A DNA stretch of 54,368 bases from Acidobacteriota bacterium (GTDB lineage Bacteria > Acidobacteriota > Terriglobia > Acidiferrales > UBA7541), in contig QHYZ01000089.1 in NCBI GenBank assembly GCA_003225295.1, positions 1-54,368 on the forward strand, given 5' to 3'. Below are positions 31,990-40,458 of the stretch, piece by piece (within the stretch, counting starts at the first letter, position 1; every line of letters begins with the position of its first letter). Under the pieces are notes generated by a model. The model worked only from the letters and a program-made list of their open reading frames with translations, was not told where the DNA came from and did not search any database. Position numbers and translations under genes: made by a program.

Positions 31990-32010
31990 GGGCGGCCCGT
32001 GCGGCCGCCC
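31990..32010 (+). terminator. GC-rich hairpin after tatA
   Basis: GGGCGGCC-CGTGC-GGCCGCCC, 27 bases after the tatA stop. The stem is strong but no T-run follows, so termination is likely partial or rho-linked. Confidence 0.4.
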
Positions 32011-32067
32011 TCCGGATTTGAACGCTCGTGGCATTTCACCAAGCGGTCCCCGATTCCCCCGGCCGAC

Positions 32068-32258
32068 ACCATTCTTTCTTCTTGATTTGAAAGGAATTAC
32101 ACGCGTGCGTTTTTTCGTGTACCCGCCGTGTACCCTTCGCTGCGGTTCAGGAGTTTCCCAAGTGCGACGAACATCGGCCTCCAACTGCTCTTGACGCGCA
32201 CGAACCCAAGGCGTGTAGTGCTTCTCCGTAATTCGCACGCTCTGATGTCCCCCGCCAT
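32068..32258 (-). pseudogene. C-terminal remnant of a tyrosine recombinase (phage-type integrase)
   Basis: The minus-strand frame reads GHQSVRITEKHYTPWVRARQ, then EQLEADVRRTWETPE and a basic tail to KSRRKNG. This is the end of the integrase catalytic domain: the His of GHxSVxxTExHY and the nucleophile Tyr in EKHYTPW are present. The rest of the domain upstream (toward 32355, reading LNPCSTERSTALLAATSS) is unrelated sequence, so the Arg-Lys-His-Arg parts and the N-terminal domain are gone. It marks a former mobile element beside selB/tatA. About 300 bases downstream of the remnant hold nothing else recognisable. Confidence 0.7.
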
Positions 32259-32553
32259 CGAACGCAGTCCGAGCCGAATCAAATACGAAGCCGAAAACGG
32301 AAGAAGTAGCCGCGAGCAAAGCGGTAGAACGCTCGGTAGAGCACGGATTGAGCATAGGACGTTAGCGAAAACATGTACCGCCACGTCGACTGCCAAATCA
32401 ACTTACAACTTCAGTTCCCCGGTGCAGTTTGCAAGTCATTTCGACTCATCAGGCGGTTAACTCGGCAGGCTTGCAACCCGGGAGTTGTCTGGCAACATCT
32501 GAACTGGAAACCATGCCAGTCCAAACGGATGGCATGACTGGCGGGGTGTTCGT
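32259..32553. other. non-coding flank upstream of the 730-residue protein gene
   Basis: No convincing gene. Just before the ATG two mutually exclusive hairpins can form: ATGCCA/TGGCAT (32513-32518 with 32530-32535) and GCCAGTC/GACTGGC (32515-32521 with 32536-32542). They lie directly upstream of a GCGGGG ribosome-binding stretch. Confidence 0.4.
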
Positions 32554-34746
32554 ATGAAACCCTTGCGGCTGATCTTTGCGGCCCTTGTCTTCGCGCCACC
32601 TCTGTTTGCTCAAAACGAGAGCGGTGTTTCTCTAACGATTCGATTCGCTGATGGAACCAGCCGTTTCCATGTCGGGGAGATCATTCCCATCGAATTGTCT
32701 TTTAAGGCCTCCATTCCCGGTACGTACGACATGGAGATGCGCAACTATGACCGGAGTGGCCGTCTGAACATCGAGGCATTTCATGTTACGCCGCCGGGCC
32801 GTGACCCACTCGAACGCTACTACTCCACGGGGGCATTTATGGGCGGTGGCCTGGGAGGGGCGCGCGAACTCTCTAGCGACCCGCAAGTCATGCGCGAAGA
32901 CCTAAATGAGTGGGTCGCGGTAGACAAACCGGGCCACTACTCCTTGTACGTGACCTCGGGTCGCGTTGCTCGCCGAACAGCAAGCAAGGCTGAGCCTATC
33001 GAACTGCGGTCCAATGACTTGGAATTCGATGTTGTCGCTGCGGACGCGGCGTGGCAGCAACAAACGCTCAGCAGCGCCATTGCGACACTGAACATGGGAT
33101 CGAGTACCGAGGCCGAGAAGGCCGCAGCTTTGCGAGTCCTGCGATTTTTGGATACTCCTGCATCCGTGCACGAACTCGTGTTTCGTCTCGGGACACGTGG
33201 GGATCGCAGTGGCTGGAATGAGATTGCTGGTCTGGCAGCTTCGCGCTATCAGAAATTGGTCGTACAGGAACTCGAACAACAGATGAGCGGTCCCGACATC
33301 GCGCTAACCAACGATTATCTGTATATTTTGGGTAAACAGAAACTTCAGCTCGATCACGATCCTCTCCCACCTTATCCGCAAAAAGACGCTGAGCAGCAGA
33401 AAATCTGGAGTGAACGAATCGAGGCACGGGAGAAAGAACTCAAAGCGCTGCAGGATTCCCTCTACGAGAAAACAGCCATGCTGGTTGCCAGCAAGCGAGG
33501 GGAAGCCACAGCGCAGACCGTACAAACACTGCTTCTGCGCCCGTCCAACGGGCATAGCGATGCGAAGCCCCTCGCCGGACTGCCGCCCGGAGAAGTTGCG
33601 GCAGCGTTCCTGAATTTAACGCAGGATCAGCAGTGGAATCTCCTTATGAGTTTCTGGGAACGCCTCAAAGACCCGGCCATGTCGGTGCCTCTTGAGAAAG
33701 TGGCACGGCAGCCCAACATGAGTCACCAGATGTTGCGTGATCTGGCGTTACGGCGCCTCTACGATCTGGACCCAAGTGAAGCAACGCCGATAATTCTCGA
33801 AGAAATCCAGCATCCGCACCTGGAGAACGGCATATTTACGGTTAAAGGCGAAACTCTAGGTCTGCTGCCGAACGAAACACTGCCTCAATTTGATCAGATG
33901 CTTGCCGCTCGAATCGAGGAGAAGAATAGCCGCACCAGAAGCTTGGATGCACAACTCATCGGACGGTATTCAACGAAGGAGATCCTGCCGAAAGTGAAAA
34001 GTGTTTTCGAGAGCGCTGGCGGTGGGTGGGACTGCGTTTCCGAGGACGGATTCGTTGTGTATTTCTTGAGAGTAGATGTCAACTATGGCGTCAAGCGGTT
34101 GGAGAAGAAGCCTCCGACCGGGTGTATGACAAATGCCTTGCGGGCTATCACAAAAATGCAGCTTTGGACCGAGGTTGAACCTGCCATCATTGCGCGCCTG
34201 AATGACGCGGACCTCAATTGGGCGCGGCAAGCTGCCGAGACACTAGCGAAGTACGGCAGCAAGCAGGCAGAAAAAGCATTGTGGGATCGGTTAAGGAAGT
34301 TTCATGAGCAATGGTCAGGGCGGGGAAATGAACTGTCAATGCGGCCAGGATTGCGGAGCGATGCAAATGAGGCTATCGGCTTCCAGTTCGGCTTAGTCGA
34401 AGCGATCGGGAAGGCGCCGGCCTGGCTTCTGACCGACGACGAGATCACGGAGTTGGAAAACATGACGTTGGGGCAAGAGAGGGACAACGTCAAACAGTGG
34501 CACTGGAAATCCACCGTCAATGTGAATGTCAGTTTCGCCGGGGACCAAATTATATCGAGCATGAACCAATACACCGCAACGGACGTTTCATCGCTAAAAG
34601 CCAAACTTGCGCAGTACCCGAGCGGGACGAAACTGTGGCTGAATATTTTTGGTTCACCCGAGCACGTGGCTTCGGTGCACGCCACCATTACGGATATAGC
34701 CGCAGAGCACGGCTTCGAGCTAGCTCAGCCGGAACCAGTCAATTAG
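32554..34746 (+). CDS. large secreted protein of unknown function with possible HEAT-like C-terminal half
   Basis: 730 residues. The signal peptide is LRLIFAALVFAPPLFAQ. The N-terminal 160 residues are beta-rich (VSLTIRFADGTSRFHVGEII, YSTGAFMGGGLGGARELSSD, GHYSLYVTSGRV). The middle and C-terminal parts are helical, with repeated Ala/Leu-rich pairs (EKAAALRVLRFLDTPASVHELVFRL; DLALRRLYDLDPSEATPIILEEI; IARLNDADLNWARQAAETLA) that resemble HEAT-like alpha repeats. No enzymatic motif is seen. The start ATG 32554 follows GCGGGG by 7 bases. By eye the base use is less GC-rich than in selB. Its 3' end overlaps the convergent POTRA-like gene by 8 bases. Similar proteins are, to my memory, frequent in Acidobacteria as hypotheticals. 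Confidence 0.8.
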   Translation: MKPLRLIFAALVFAPPLFAQNESGVSLTIRFADGTSRFHVGEIIPIELSFKASIPGTYDMEMRNYDRSGRLNIEAFHVTPPGRDPLERYYSTGAFMGGGLGGARELSSDPQVMREDLNEWVAVDKPGHYSLYVTSGRVARRTASKAEPIELRSNDLEFDVVAADAAWQQQTLSSAIATLNMGSSTEAEKAAALRVLRFLDTPASVHELVFRLGTRGDRSGWNEIAGLAASRYQKLVVQELEQQMSGPDIALTNDYLYILGKQKLQLDHDPLPPYPQKDAEQQKIWSERIEAREKELKALQDSLYEKTAMLVASKRGEATAQTVQTLLLRPSNGHSDAKPLAGLPPGEVAAAFLNLTQDQQWNLLMSFWERLKDPAMSVPLEKVARQPNMSHQMLRDLALRRLYDLDPSEATPIILEEIQHPHLENGIFTVKGETLGLLPNETLPQFDQMLAARIEEKNSRTRSLDAQLIGRYSTKEILPKVKSVFESAGGGWDCVSEDGFVVYFLRVDVNYGVKRLEKKPPTGCMTNALRAITKMQLWTEVEPAIIARLNDADLNWARQAAETLAKYGSKQAEKALWDRLRKFHEQWSGRGNELSMRPGLRSDANEAIGFQFGLVEAIGKAPAWLLTDDEITELENMTLGQERDNVKQWHWKSTVNVNVSFAGDQIISSMNQYTATDVSSLKAKLAQYPSGTKLWLNIFGSPEHVASVHATITDIAAEHGFELAQPEPVN

Positions 34747-35668
34747 GCGGACAAGTTCGGAGGTCGAACAAGATCGCCACCATTCTCGTCTTGGCATCAT
34801 ACCTAACGCTCACATCGTCTTTTGACGCATCGGAGGGCAAGATCGCCCGGTTCACCTTGAAGAATTCGTTCAGCTTGGCGCTGTCAAAGACCTCTCCGGG
34901 TTTCGGAAGCGATTCGATCAATTTCTCCCGCGTCATGCTGTCTACGCCCAGAAATTCAATACTTCCGACACGATATTGCACCTGCTGATCGATCCTCACC
35001 GCCAAGTCGATTGTCCCGTGCTCCTCGTCAACCTGAGTCTCCGGCTCGGGAGTCATATCCACATAACCTTCTCGCCCATAGACGCGGCCCAGATTCTCCA
35101 AACCGGTTCGCACGCGTTCGGTACTAAATAGTTCGCCCCTTTGAAGCGGGATAAGGCCTCGCAAGATTTCGGGCGATATCGTGAGCGGACGGTCGGGGTC
35201 CGCGGACTCGATTCGGATGTCCCCAGCCCGGTATTGAGGTCCGAGCGTGGCGCTGATCGTCACGACGACGCTGATGTCTGTAGCTTCCCTCCATAGGGGC
35301 GTTAGTCTTGCTGTCGCAATCACCTTGAAATAGCCGCGATCTCGGAGCGCCCCCCTGACGCCGACATCTGCGATTTCGTTCTCCAAATCATTCAAGTAGG
35401 CACTGTCCAACGCAGGCTCGAACACGCGGCTTTGCAACTTCCCTGAAATCTCCTCTTGAGCATCTGCCGGAATCCCATCATTCGAATCGAATTCGACGCG
35501 GATCACGTGCACCCTAACCCGCGCCGGTGCTGGTTGCATCTCCCGGATTTCTTGAGCCAATGTGGGATAGGGCAGGCATTTCTCCAACCTTTTTGGCAAC
35601 TGTCCGAAGACACATGGAATGCTCGTCAGAAACAGGGGAACCACCGGCAGCACGCGGCGTGCAACCAT
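34739..35668 (-). CDS. exported protein with POTRA-like repeats (no barrel)
   Basis: 309 residues from ATG 35668, with signal peptide VARRVLPVVPLFLTSIPCVFGQ; TTG 35704 would add 12 residues. Three or more beta-alpha-alpha-beta-beta units are visible: RVHVIRVEFDSNDGIP, YFKVIATARLTPL, GPQYRAGDIRIESADPDRPLT with IPLQRGELFSTERVRTGLENLGRVYGREGYVDMTPEPE, and VQYRVGSIEFLGVDSMTREKLIESLPKPGEVFDSAKLNEFFK. The RxGxI-F---REGY rhythm is that of BamA/FtsQ POTRA domains, but the protein ends where the beta-barrel should start. It may be a periplasmic adaptor or a truncated Omp85 protein. It converges on the 730-residue gene. Confidence 0.8.
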   Translation of the reverse strand: MVARRVLPVVPLFLTSIPCVFGQLPKRLEKCLPYPTLAQEIREMQPAPARVRVHVIRVEFDSNDGIPADAQEEISGKLQSRVFEPALDSAYLNDLENEIADVGVRGALRDRGYFKVIATARLTPLWREATDISVVVTISATLGPQYRAGDIRIESADPDRPLTISPEILRGLIPLQRGELFSTERVRTGLENLGRVYGREGYVDMTPEPETQVDEEHGTIDLAVRIDQQVQYRVGSIEFLGVDSMTREKLIESLPKPGEVFDSAKLNEFFKVNRAILPSDASKDDVSVRYDAKTRMVAILFDLRTCPPN

Positions 35669-35713
35669 GAAAAGAAATATAGGCCGGTGTTTCCCAGTCT
35701 TCAAGGAAGTTAA

Positions 35714-36007
35714 TTCGCCAACATCGACGATGCGGCAATCAAGAGACTTCTCTATCCGCTATTGAAGGCCGGAGATCGCCCAACAGGGGCCGGAATGTTC
35801 ACGGTTGTCAGGCCAATTTTGGAAGGCGTTCTGGATCATCGACGTGAGGCCAATTTTCTCGCAGCGATGGCTACGGGGAAATATGAACCAGAACTTCTAT
35901 TTCCCAGCCACAAGGGCATTGTGGGTCGTATCCGGCGCCACCCGGCGCTACTTTGGAAAGCCGAAAACATCCGCCAGTATCTCTCAAGGCGAAAACTCTC
36001 CAAATAG
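35714..36007 (+). pseudogene. C-terminal remnant of an unidentified protein
   Basis: The frame opens right after a TAA at 35711-35713 and reads FANIDDAAIKRLLYPLLKAG, then GVLDHRREANFLAAMATGKY, ELLFPSHKGIVGRIRRHPAL and LWKAENIRQYLSRRK, ending at TAG. It has no start codon before TTG 35762. Composition and the closing HPALLWKAENIRQYL look like the end of a larger globular protein; it recalls nucleotidyltransferase-type (AbiEii-like) toxins, but I cannot confirm this. It starts 10-46 bases from the POTRA gene start, as if its 5' part was replaced. The remaining 36008-36201 shows nothing. Confidence 0.45.
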
Positions 36008-36201
36008 CACCAATCGGGTGCAATCGACCTCAGCCCCAAGGACGGAGTACTCGAAATGTGTCCAAAGAGTAGCGGAAAACCGCGATGCGATCCGCAAAAC
36101 CTGTACTGCAGGCCAGTAGCGGCGGCTCAACTTTCCGAGCAGCATCGGGTATGACACGGTCACCCGGGACTCGCAAATTCTGAAAGCTTAGGAGAGAGCC
36201 C

Positions 36202-36903
36202 ATGAAATCTACCTGCATGAAGTGGAGTGCCTTGCCCGTTCTGGTGCTGATGGCCGGAACCGTGGTGCTGGCCGAAGATCTGGGTGCGCAGGAGCCCGAC
36301 GAAGCGCAGAGCGGAAGCTCCGCTACGGCGGCAACACCAGCGGCCGAACCCACGCCGGCAGCAAAGCCCAAGCCCACCGTGGCGCGGCGCAAAGAAAATC
36401 AGCAGGATCGCATCGCCCAAGGGGTGAAAAGCGGCCAACTGACGGCTGGTGAAACTTCCAAGCTGGAAACCAAAGAAGCGGCCCTCAATCGCGAGACCAA
36501 AGCGGACCGCGCGGCGGGTGGTGGCAAGCTGACGGCGGCGGAGAAAAAACAGATCAACGGGCAGCAAAATCAGCTTTCGAAGCAGATCGGCAAGGACAAG
36601 CACAACGCTAGCACCCAGCACTATGCCAACAACAAAGTGGACCAGCGCCGCGAAAATCAGCAGGACCGCGTCGCCCGGGGCATCAAGAGCGGGCAGATGA
36701 CCGCTGGCGAAGCGGCCAAGGCCGAGAAGCAGCAGAAGGGCATCAACCGGCAGGTTGCCGCGGACCGCAAGGCCAACGGCGGAACGCTGACGGCTTCGGA
36801 AAAGAAGCAAGTCAACCATGAACAGAATGCGGCGTCGAAGAACATTTCTCACAGCAAACACAACCTCAAGACGCAGCCGCAAGAGCAGCCGAAACCTAAC
36901 TAA
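36202..36903 (+). CDS. secreted protein built of two tandem repeats; function unknown
   Basis: 233 residues. The signal peptide is MKWSALPVLVLMAGTVVLA. A Pro/Ala linker follows, then two copies of a 75-residue unit (about 63-140 and 149-222). Both start RR-ENQQDR(I/V)A(Q/R)G(V/I)KSGQ(L/M)TAGE and both end (K/D)KHN or SKHN. Each is Lys/Gln/Asn-rich and helical, with the T(A)GE and LTA(A/S)EKKQ(I/V)N segments spaced like two short helices. It resembles many hypothetical acidobacterial proteins. It would be periplasmic or secreted and might bind a polyanion or ion; that is inference. A strong terminator follows at 36928-36967. Confidence 0.85.
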   Translation: MKSTCMKWSALPVLVLMAGTVVLAEDLGAQEPDEAQSGSSATAATPAAEPTPAAKPKPTVARRKENQQDRIAQGVKSGQLTAGETSKLETKEAALNRETKADRAAGGGKLTAAEKKQINGQQNQLSKQIGKDKHNASTQHYANNKVDQRRENQQDRVARGIKSGQMTAGEAAKAEKQQKGINRQVAADRKANGGTLTASEKKQVNHEQNAASKNISHSKHNLKTQPQEQPKPN

Positions 36904-36927
36904 GTTTCTTCCACCCCCTGAAGCAAA

Positions 36928-36967
36928 AGAGGCGTCCTGGTTCTCACCTGGACGCCTCTTCTTTTTT
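36928..36967 (+). terminator. strong rho-independent terminator
   Basis: AGAGGCGTCC (36928-36937) pairs with GGACGCCTCT (36950-36959), followed by TCTTTTTT. Upstream AAAA makes it partly bidirectional, serving the convergent maf side as well. Confidence 0.9.
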
Positions 36968-37111
36968 GCGACGCCGAGCGGTTCGACAGCCTGGTGCTCT
37001 TCAACACCAGATCGAGGGAATGCGTGTCGAAGAGTGATGAAAAGGCCCGCTCTTTCGTTGAAGGAGGACAAAATCAGAAAAGGCCAGCCCCGGAATGACG
37101 CCCGTAAGTGT

Positions 37112-37687
37112 CTAGACTTCGGACCAGCCTAGCTCGGTGAGGGAACGCAGGAGGTGCGCGAGAGGCAGGCCGACGACGTTGAAATAGCAGCCTTCGATGC
37201 GCGGGATGTAACGGCCGGCGCGGCCTTGGATGCCATAAGCTCCTGCTTTGTCATGGGCTTCGCCGGTCGCGAGATAGCGGGTGATTTCTTCGGCCGGGAG
37301 CGCGGTGAAGTGCACCAGCGTAGATTCCACAAAAGTGCGCCGGACCGCGTCAGGAAGGCGGATGAGAGCGACGCCGGTGACCACCGCGTGGGTGCGGCCG
37401 CCAAGCCGTTCGAGCATATGGCGGGCATCGTCCGTGGAGCGCGGCTTGGTGAAAATGTGCCCTTCCAGAGTCACGATGGTGTCGGCGGCGATGACGATCG
37501 ACGGGCCGACCGCCCGGGCGGCAACCAGTTCGGCCTTGGCAGCGGCCAGACGCTCGACGAGGTCGTGAGGAGCTTCGCCCGGGTAAGGCGTTTCGTCAAC
37601 GGCGGAAGAGAGCTGCGTGAACGCTAAGCCCGCGTCGCGAAGAATTTCGGCGCGGCGTTCCGAAGCGGAAGCAAGGATCAACTTCAT
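37112..37687 (-). CDS. maf: Maf-family nucleoside triphosphate pyrophosphatase
   Basis: 191 residues from ATG 37687. The start is the canonical KLILASASERRAEIL; DETPYPGEAPHDLVERLAAAKA and the catalytic Asp region IVIAADTIV follow; then GRTHAVVTGVALI, GEAHDKAGAYGIQGRAGRYIPRIEGCYFNVVGLPL. The order and length match Maf/YhdE. These enzymes hydrolyse non-canonical or house-cleaning nucleotides, chiefly dTTP/UTP or m7GTP types. The Y/E set here (GAYGIQG) suits the dTTP/UTP branch. It lies 22 bases downstream of the AlkZ-related gene and was probably co-transcribed. Confidence 0.95.
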   Translation of the reverse strand: MKLILASASERRAEILRDAGLAFTQLSSAVDETPYPGEAPHDLVERLAAAKAELVAARAVGPSIVIAADTIVTLEGHIFTKPRSTDDARHMLERLGGRTHAVVTGVALIRLPDAVRRTFVESTLVHFTALPAEEITRYLATGEAHDKAGAYGIQGRAGRYIPRIEGCYFNVVGLPLAHLLRSLTELGWSEV

Positions 37688-37709
37688 AACCTTCTCGCAG
37701 GGAAGAATA

Positions 37710-38438
37710 CTATAGCCCAAGCGCGCTGAGAGCCTGTGCTTTGGTCCAGCCGAAGAGGCGGGCGATCTGTACTGTGGGCGTGGAGGGGTACAGGGCGCGA
37801 TATCTCGCGGCAATCGCCTTGCGGGCATTTTCCGGGGATATTTTCTGGGCTTGCCGAACCTCGCGGGGAAAGGCGCGGGCCACCAGATCAAAGCAGTTGG
37901 AGGCCCACGCTTCGGTTTCCTGTGCGGCGCCGGAGTGCGTGACGAGCAGCAGACCCTGCAATTCCAACATGGCCTTCTTGAAGCGCTTGTTGCCGGCTGG
38001 CGTTTCGAGTTTAGAGGCCTGCCGAAGTTCGAGCGTCGGCAGGGCCCCGTGCTTTTCGAGCGCTTGCCAAAGTTCCAGCGCATCGTGAGAAATGCGCCCC
38101 ATTTTGTAGCAGGCTTCGGCCCCCACTGCCGGTCCCTCGATGGCTAGAAAATACGGCAGAAGCTGGAGCGAGAGAAATGAGCCGCGACTCTTGAAATATT
38201 TTGCGTAAAGGGCCCGGCGCTTCTTTGGCAAATCGTCTTTCCATTTCCAGATGAGTTGCGCATATTTGTCCCAGCGCACGTCTCGGCGCTTTGCGACGGC
38301 GTAGTAAAGCGATGCGAGCGGAACGTTTTTGAGCGGGAAGAGAACGCAGAACCCGGCATGATCGATGAAGCGGGTGGCCTCCGAGGGCGTGCGGATCAAG
38401 CGAGGCCATGAGAGTTCGTGACCTGAAGGCCTGTTCAT
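37710..38438 (-). CDS. AlkZ-related winged-helix protein (probable DNA-repair-type)
   Basis: 242 residues from ATG 38438. I match HELSWPRLIRTPSEATRFIDHAGFCVLFPL and the Trp/Lys-rich RDVRWDKYAQLIWKWKDDLPKKRRALYAKYFKSRG to the AlkZ-related family, whose better-known members unhook DNA crosslinks. The first third carries the wing; EACYKMGRISHDALELWQALEKHGALPTLELRQ is the second helix-turn-helix. No QxQ glycosylase motif is visible, so catalysis is doubtful. It may bind DNA only. A 24-residue ORF with a good ribosome site ends over its start. Confidence 0.6.
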   Translation of the reverse strand: MNRPSGHELSWPRLIRTPSEATRFIDHAGFCVLFPLKNVPLASLYYAVAKRRDVRWDKYAQLIWKWKDDLPKKRRALYAKYFKSRGSFLSLQLLPYFLAIEGPAVGAEACYKMGRISHDALELWQALEKHGALPTLELRQASKLETPAGNKRFKKAMLELQGLLLVTHSGAAQETEAWASNCFDLVARAFPREVRQAQKISPENARKAIAARYRALYPSTPTVQIARLFGWTKAQALSALGL

Positions 38439-38509
38439 GAGCAGGGTAGAGCCTTGGAAGCATAAGGCTGCTCGCCAATGACGCCCTTGATTGCCAGGAT
38501 GTCGAACAT
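38435..38509 (-). CDS. 24-residue ORF coupled to the AlkZ-related gene
   Basis: ATG 38509 reads MFDILAIKGVIGEQPYASKA, then LPCS and TGA. GGAGG lies 7 bases upstream, the best ribosome site in the area, while the AlkZ-related gene has none. Its stop overlaps the next ATG as ATGA. It may be a leader peptide driving coupling, or a frameshifted true N-terminus of the protein. Confidence 0.4.
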   Translation of the reverse strand: MFDILAIKGVIGEQPYASKALPCS

Positions 38510-38523
38510 GTTTGCCTCCACCC

Positions 38524-40149
38524 TCAGATGACCACGGATTCCAGGTATTCGCCGAAGACGCGGCGGAGGGCGTCGGAGATTTCGCCGACCGTGGCGTAGG
38601 CTTCGACGGCGGCGAGGATAGCAGGAAGAAGATTCTCGGTGGTCGCGGCGCGGCGCTGGAGTTCGGCGAGGGCGGATTTGGCGCGGACAGTATCGCGCTT
38701 GGCGCGCAGGGCGGCAAGCCGGGCGATCTGGGAACGTTCGATTTGGGCGTCGATACGGAGAATGGGAATGATGCGGGCGTCATTTCCTTCCGTGGAGCCC
38801 ACGAAGTCGTTCACGCCGACCACGATTTGTTCTTTTTTCTCCACCGCTTGCTGGAACTCGTAGGCCGCTTTCTGGATTTCTCCCTGGACGTAACCGGCTT
38901 CAATGGCGGGCAACATTCCGCCCATTTTGTCGATTCTTGTAAGGTAGTGTGAGGCCTGCGATTCGATTTCGTTGGTGAGGGATTCGATGGCGTAGGACCC
39001 GGCCACGGGGTCGACAGTGTTGGCCACGCCTGTTTCGTTAGCCAGGATTTGCTGGGTGCGCAGCGCGATGAGCGCGGAATCTTCGGTAGGAAGGGCGAGC
39101 GCTTCGTCGAGAGAATTGGTGTGCAAGGATTGGCAGCCGCCGAGAACCGCGGCGAGCGCTTGGATGGCCACGCGCACGATGTTGTTTTCCGGCTGCTGCG
39201 CGGTAAGCGAAGAACCGGCGGTTTGCGCGTGGAAACGGAGCATCATAGAACGCGGATCTTTGGCACCGAAGCGTTCGGCCATGATGCCGGCCCAGAGACG
39301 GCGCGCGGCGCGGTACTTGGCGATTTCTTCAAGAAGATCGTTGTGGGCGTTGAAGAAAAAAGAGAGCTGCGGGGCAAATTCATCCACGCCGAGTCCGGCG
39401 TCGAGCGCCGCCTGGACGTAGGCGATTCCATCGGCCAGAGTGAAGGCGACTTCCTGGACGGCGGTCGAACCGGCTTCCCGGATGTGGTAGCCGGAGATGG
39501 AGATGGTGTTCCACTTGGGAAGATGGTCGCGGCACCACGCGAAAATGTCCGTGACGATGCGCATGGCGGGGCGCACCGGATAGATGTAAGTGCCGCGGGC
39601 AATGTATTCCTTCAAAACATCATTCTGGATGGTGCCGGAAAGCCTGGGCAGGCTCGCGCCTTGCCGTTTCGCGACGGCTACATACAGGCAGAGCAGGATG
39701 GCGGCCGTGGCGTTGATGGTCATGGAGGTGGAGACTTTTTCGAGCGGAATGCCCGCGAAGAGAGTCTCCATGTCTTCGAGCGAATCGATGGCCACACCAA
39801 CTTTGCCGACTTCGCCGAGGGCCAGGGGATGGTCAGAATCCAAGCCAATTTGCGTGGGCAGGTCGAAAGCGACGGAAAGACCAGCCTGGCCCTTGCTCAG
39901 CAGATAGCGATAGCGCTGGTTGGATTCGACGGCCGTGCCGAAGCCGGCGTACTGGCGCATGGTCCAGAAGCGGCCGCGGTACATGGTGGGATAGATACCG
40001 CGAGTAAAGGGATATAACCCGGGATATCCGAGGGCCTCATCGGGGTTCCAGCCGGCAAGATTTTCTTCCGTGTAGAGACGATCGATCGTGAGCCCGGAGA
40101 GAGTGGTGAATCGTTCTTTCCGTTCGGATTTGGTTTTTGCGTCAGACAT
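38524..40149 (-). CDS. methylmalonyl-CoA mutase large subunit, catalytic domain only
   Basis: 541 residues. The TIM barrel has [39 protein letters not shown], then [62 protein letters not shown], and [27 protein letters not shown]. These bind CoA thioester. C-terminal [28 protein letters not shown] closes the barrel. The cobalamin-binding domain (DxHxxG) is missing, so it must pair with a separate B12-binding subunit, which is not in the window. It may act on methylmalonyl-, isobutyryl- or another acyl-CoA. The start reads [16 protein letters not shown]. Confidence 0.95.
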   Translation of the reverse strand: MSDAKTKSERKERFTTLSGLTIDRLYTEENLAGWNPDEALGYPGLYPFTRGIYPTMYRGRFWTMRQYAGFGTAVESNQRYRYLLSKGQAGLSVAFDLPTQIGLDSDHPLALGEVGKVGVAIDSLEDMETLFAGIPLEKVSTSMTINATAAILLCLYVAVAKRQGASLPRLSGTIQNDVLKEYIARGTYIYPVRPAMRIVTDIFAWCRDHLPKWNTISISGYHIREAGSTAVQEVAFTLADGIAYVQAALDAGLGVDEFAPQLSFFFNAHNDLLEEIAKYRAARRLWAGIMAERFGAKDPRSMMLRFHAQTAGSSLTAQQPENNIVRVAIQALAAVLGGCQSLHTNSLDEALALPTEDSALIALRTQQILANETGVANTVDPVAGSYAIESLTNEIESQASHYLTRIDKMGGMLPAIEAGYVQGEIQKAAYEFQQAVEKKEQIVVGVNDFVGSTEGNDARIIPILRIDAQIERSQIARLAALRAKRDTVRAKSALAELQRRAATTENLLPAILAAVEAYATVGEISDALRRVFGEYLESVVI

Positions 40150-40203
40150 GATGGTGTGCTCGATGGGCCGAGCCGAGCGATTCGGGCCGGTTGGAAGCCG
40201 GCG

Positions 40204-40458
40204 CTACAACCGGCGAGCCTTCTGAAACGACGTTACGGCGAAAAACAGAAATAACAGAGCAACCGCCACGGCGATGCCGATGAGCCAGCGAGCAACGTCG
40301 CGTGTCCAGGCGCGCAGCGCGGCGTTGAGCCAACCCAGCGCCAGAACGGCAAAGACGGCGCCGGTGGCCTCGTGAAAAAGCTGGCGGAGCACGCGCCAGA
40401 GACGCCGGAAACCACCTGGCTGCGGGGGCCCGGCGGCGGCCCTTGCGGCTGTGGACAT
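40204..40458 (-). CDS. small membrane protein, unknown function
   Basis: 84 residues. An Ala/Pro-rich start, then FRRLWRVLRQLFHEATGAVFAVLALGWLNAALRAW and a clear membrane span RWLIGIAVAVALLFLFFAVTSF, ending QKARRL. Codon use looks like a real gene. It is 54 bases upstream of the mutase gene in the same direction and may be co-transcribed. I do not recognise a family. Confidence 0.65.
   Translation of the reverse strand: MSTAARAAAGPPQPGGFRRLWRVLRQLFHEATGAVFAVLALGWLNAALRAWTRDVARWLIGIAVAVALLFLFFAVTSFQKARRL

Noticed and set aside
32010-32030. Minus-strand GTTCAAATCC resembling a tRNA T-loop next to the integrase remnant
   Set aside because: The flanking bases GAGCG and CCGGA cannot pair as a T stem and no acceptor or anticodon arm fits. 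It may be an old attachment core but cannot be shown.
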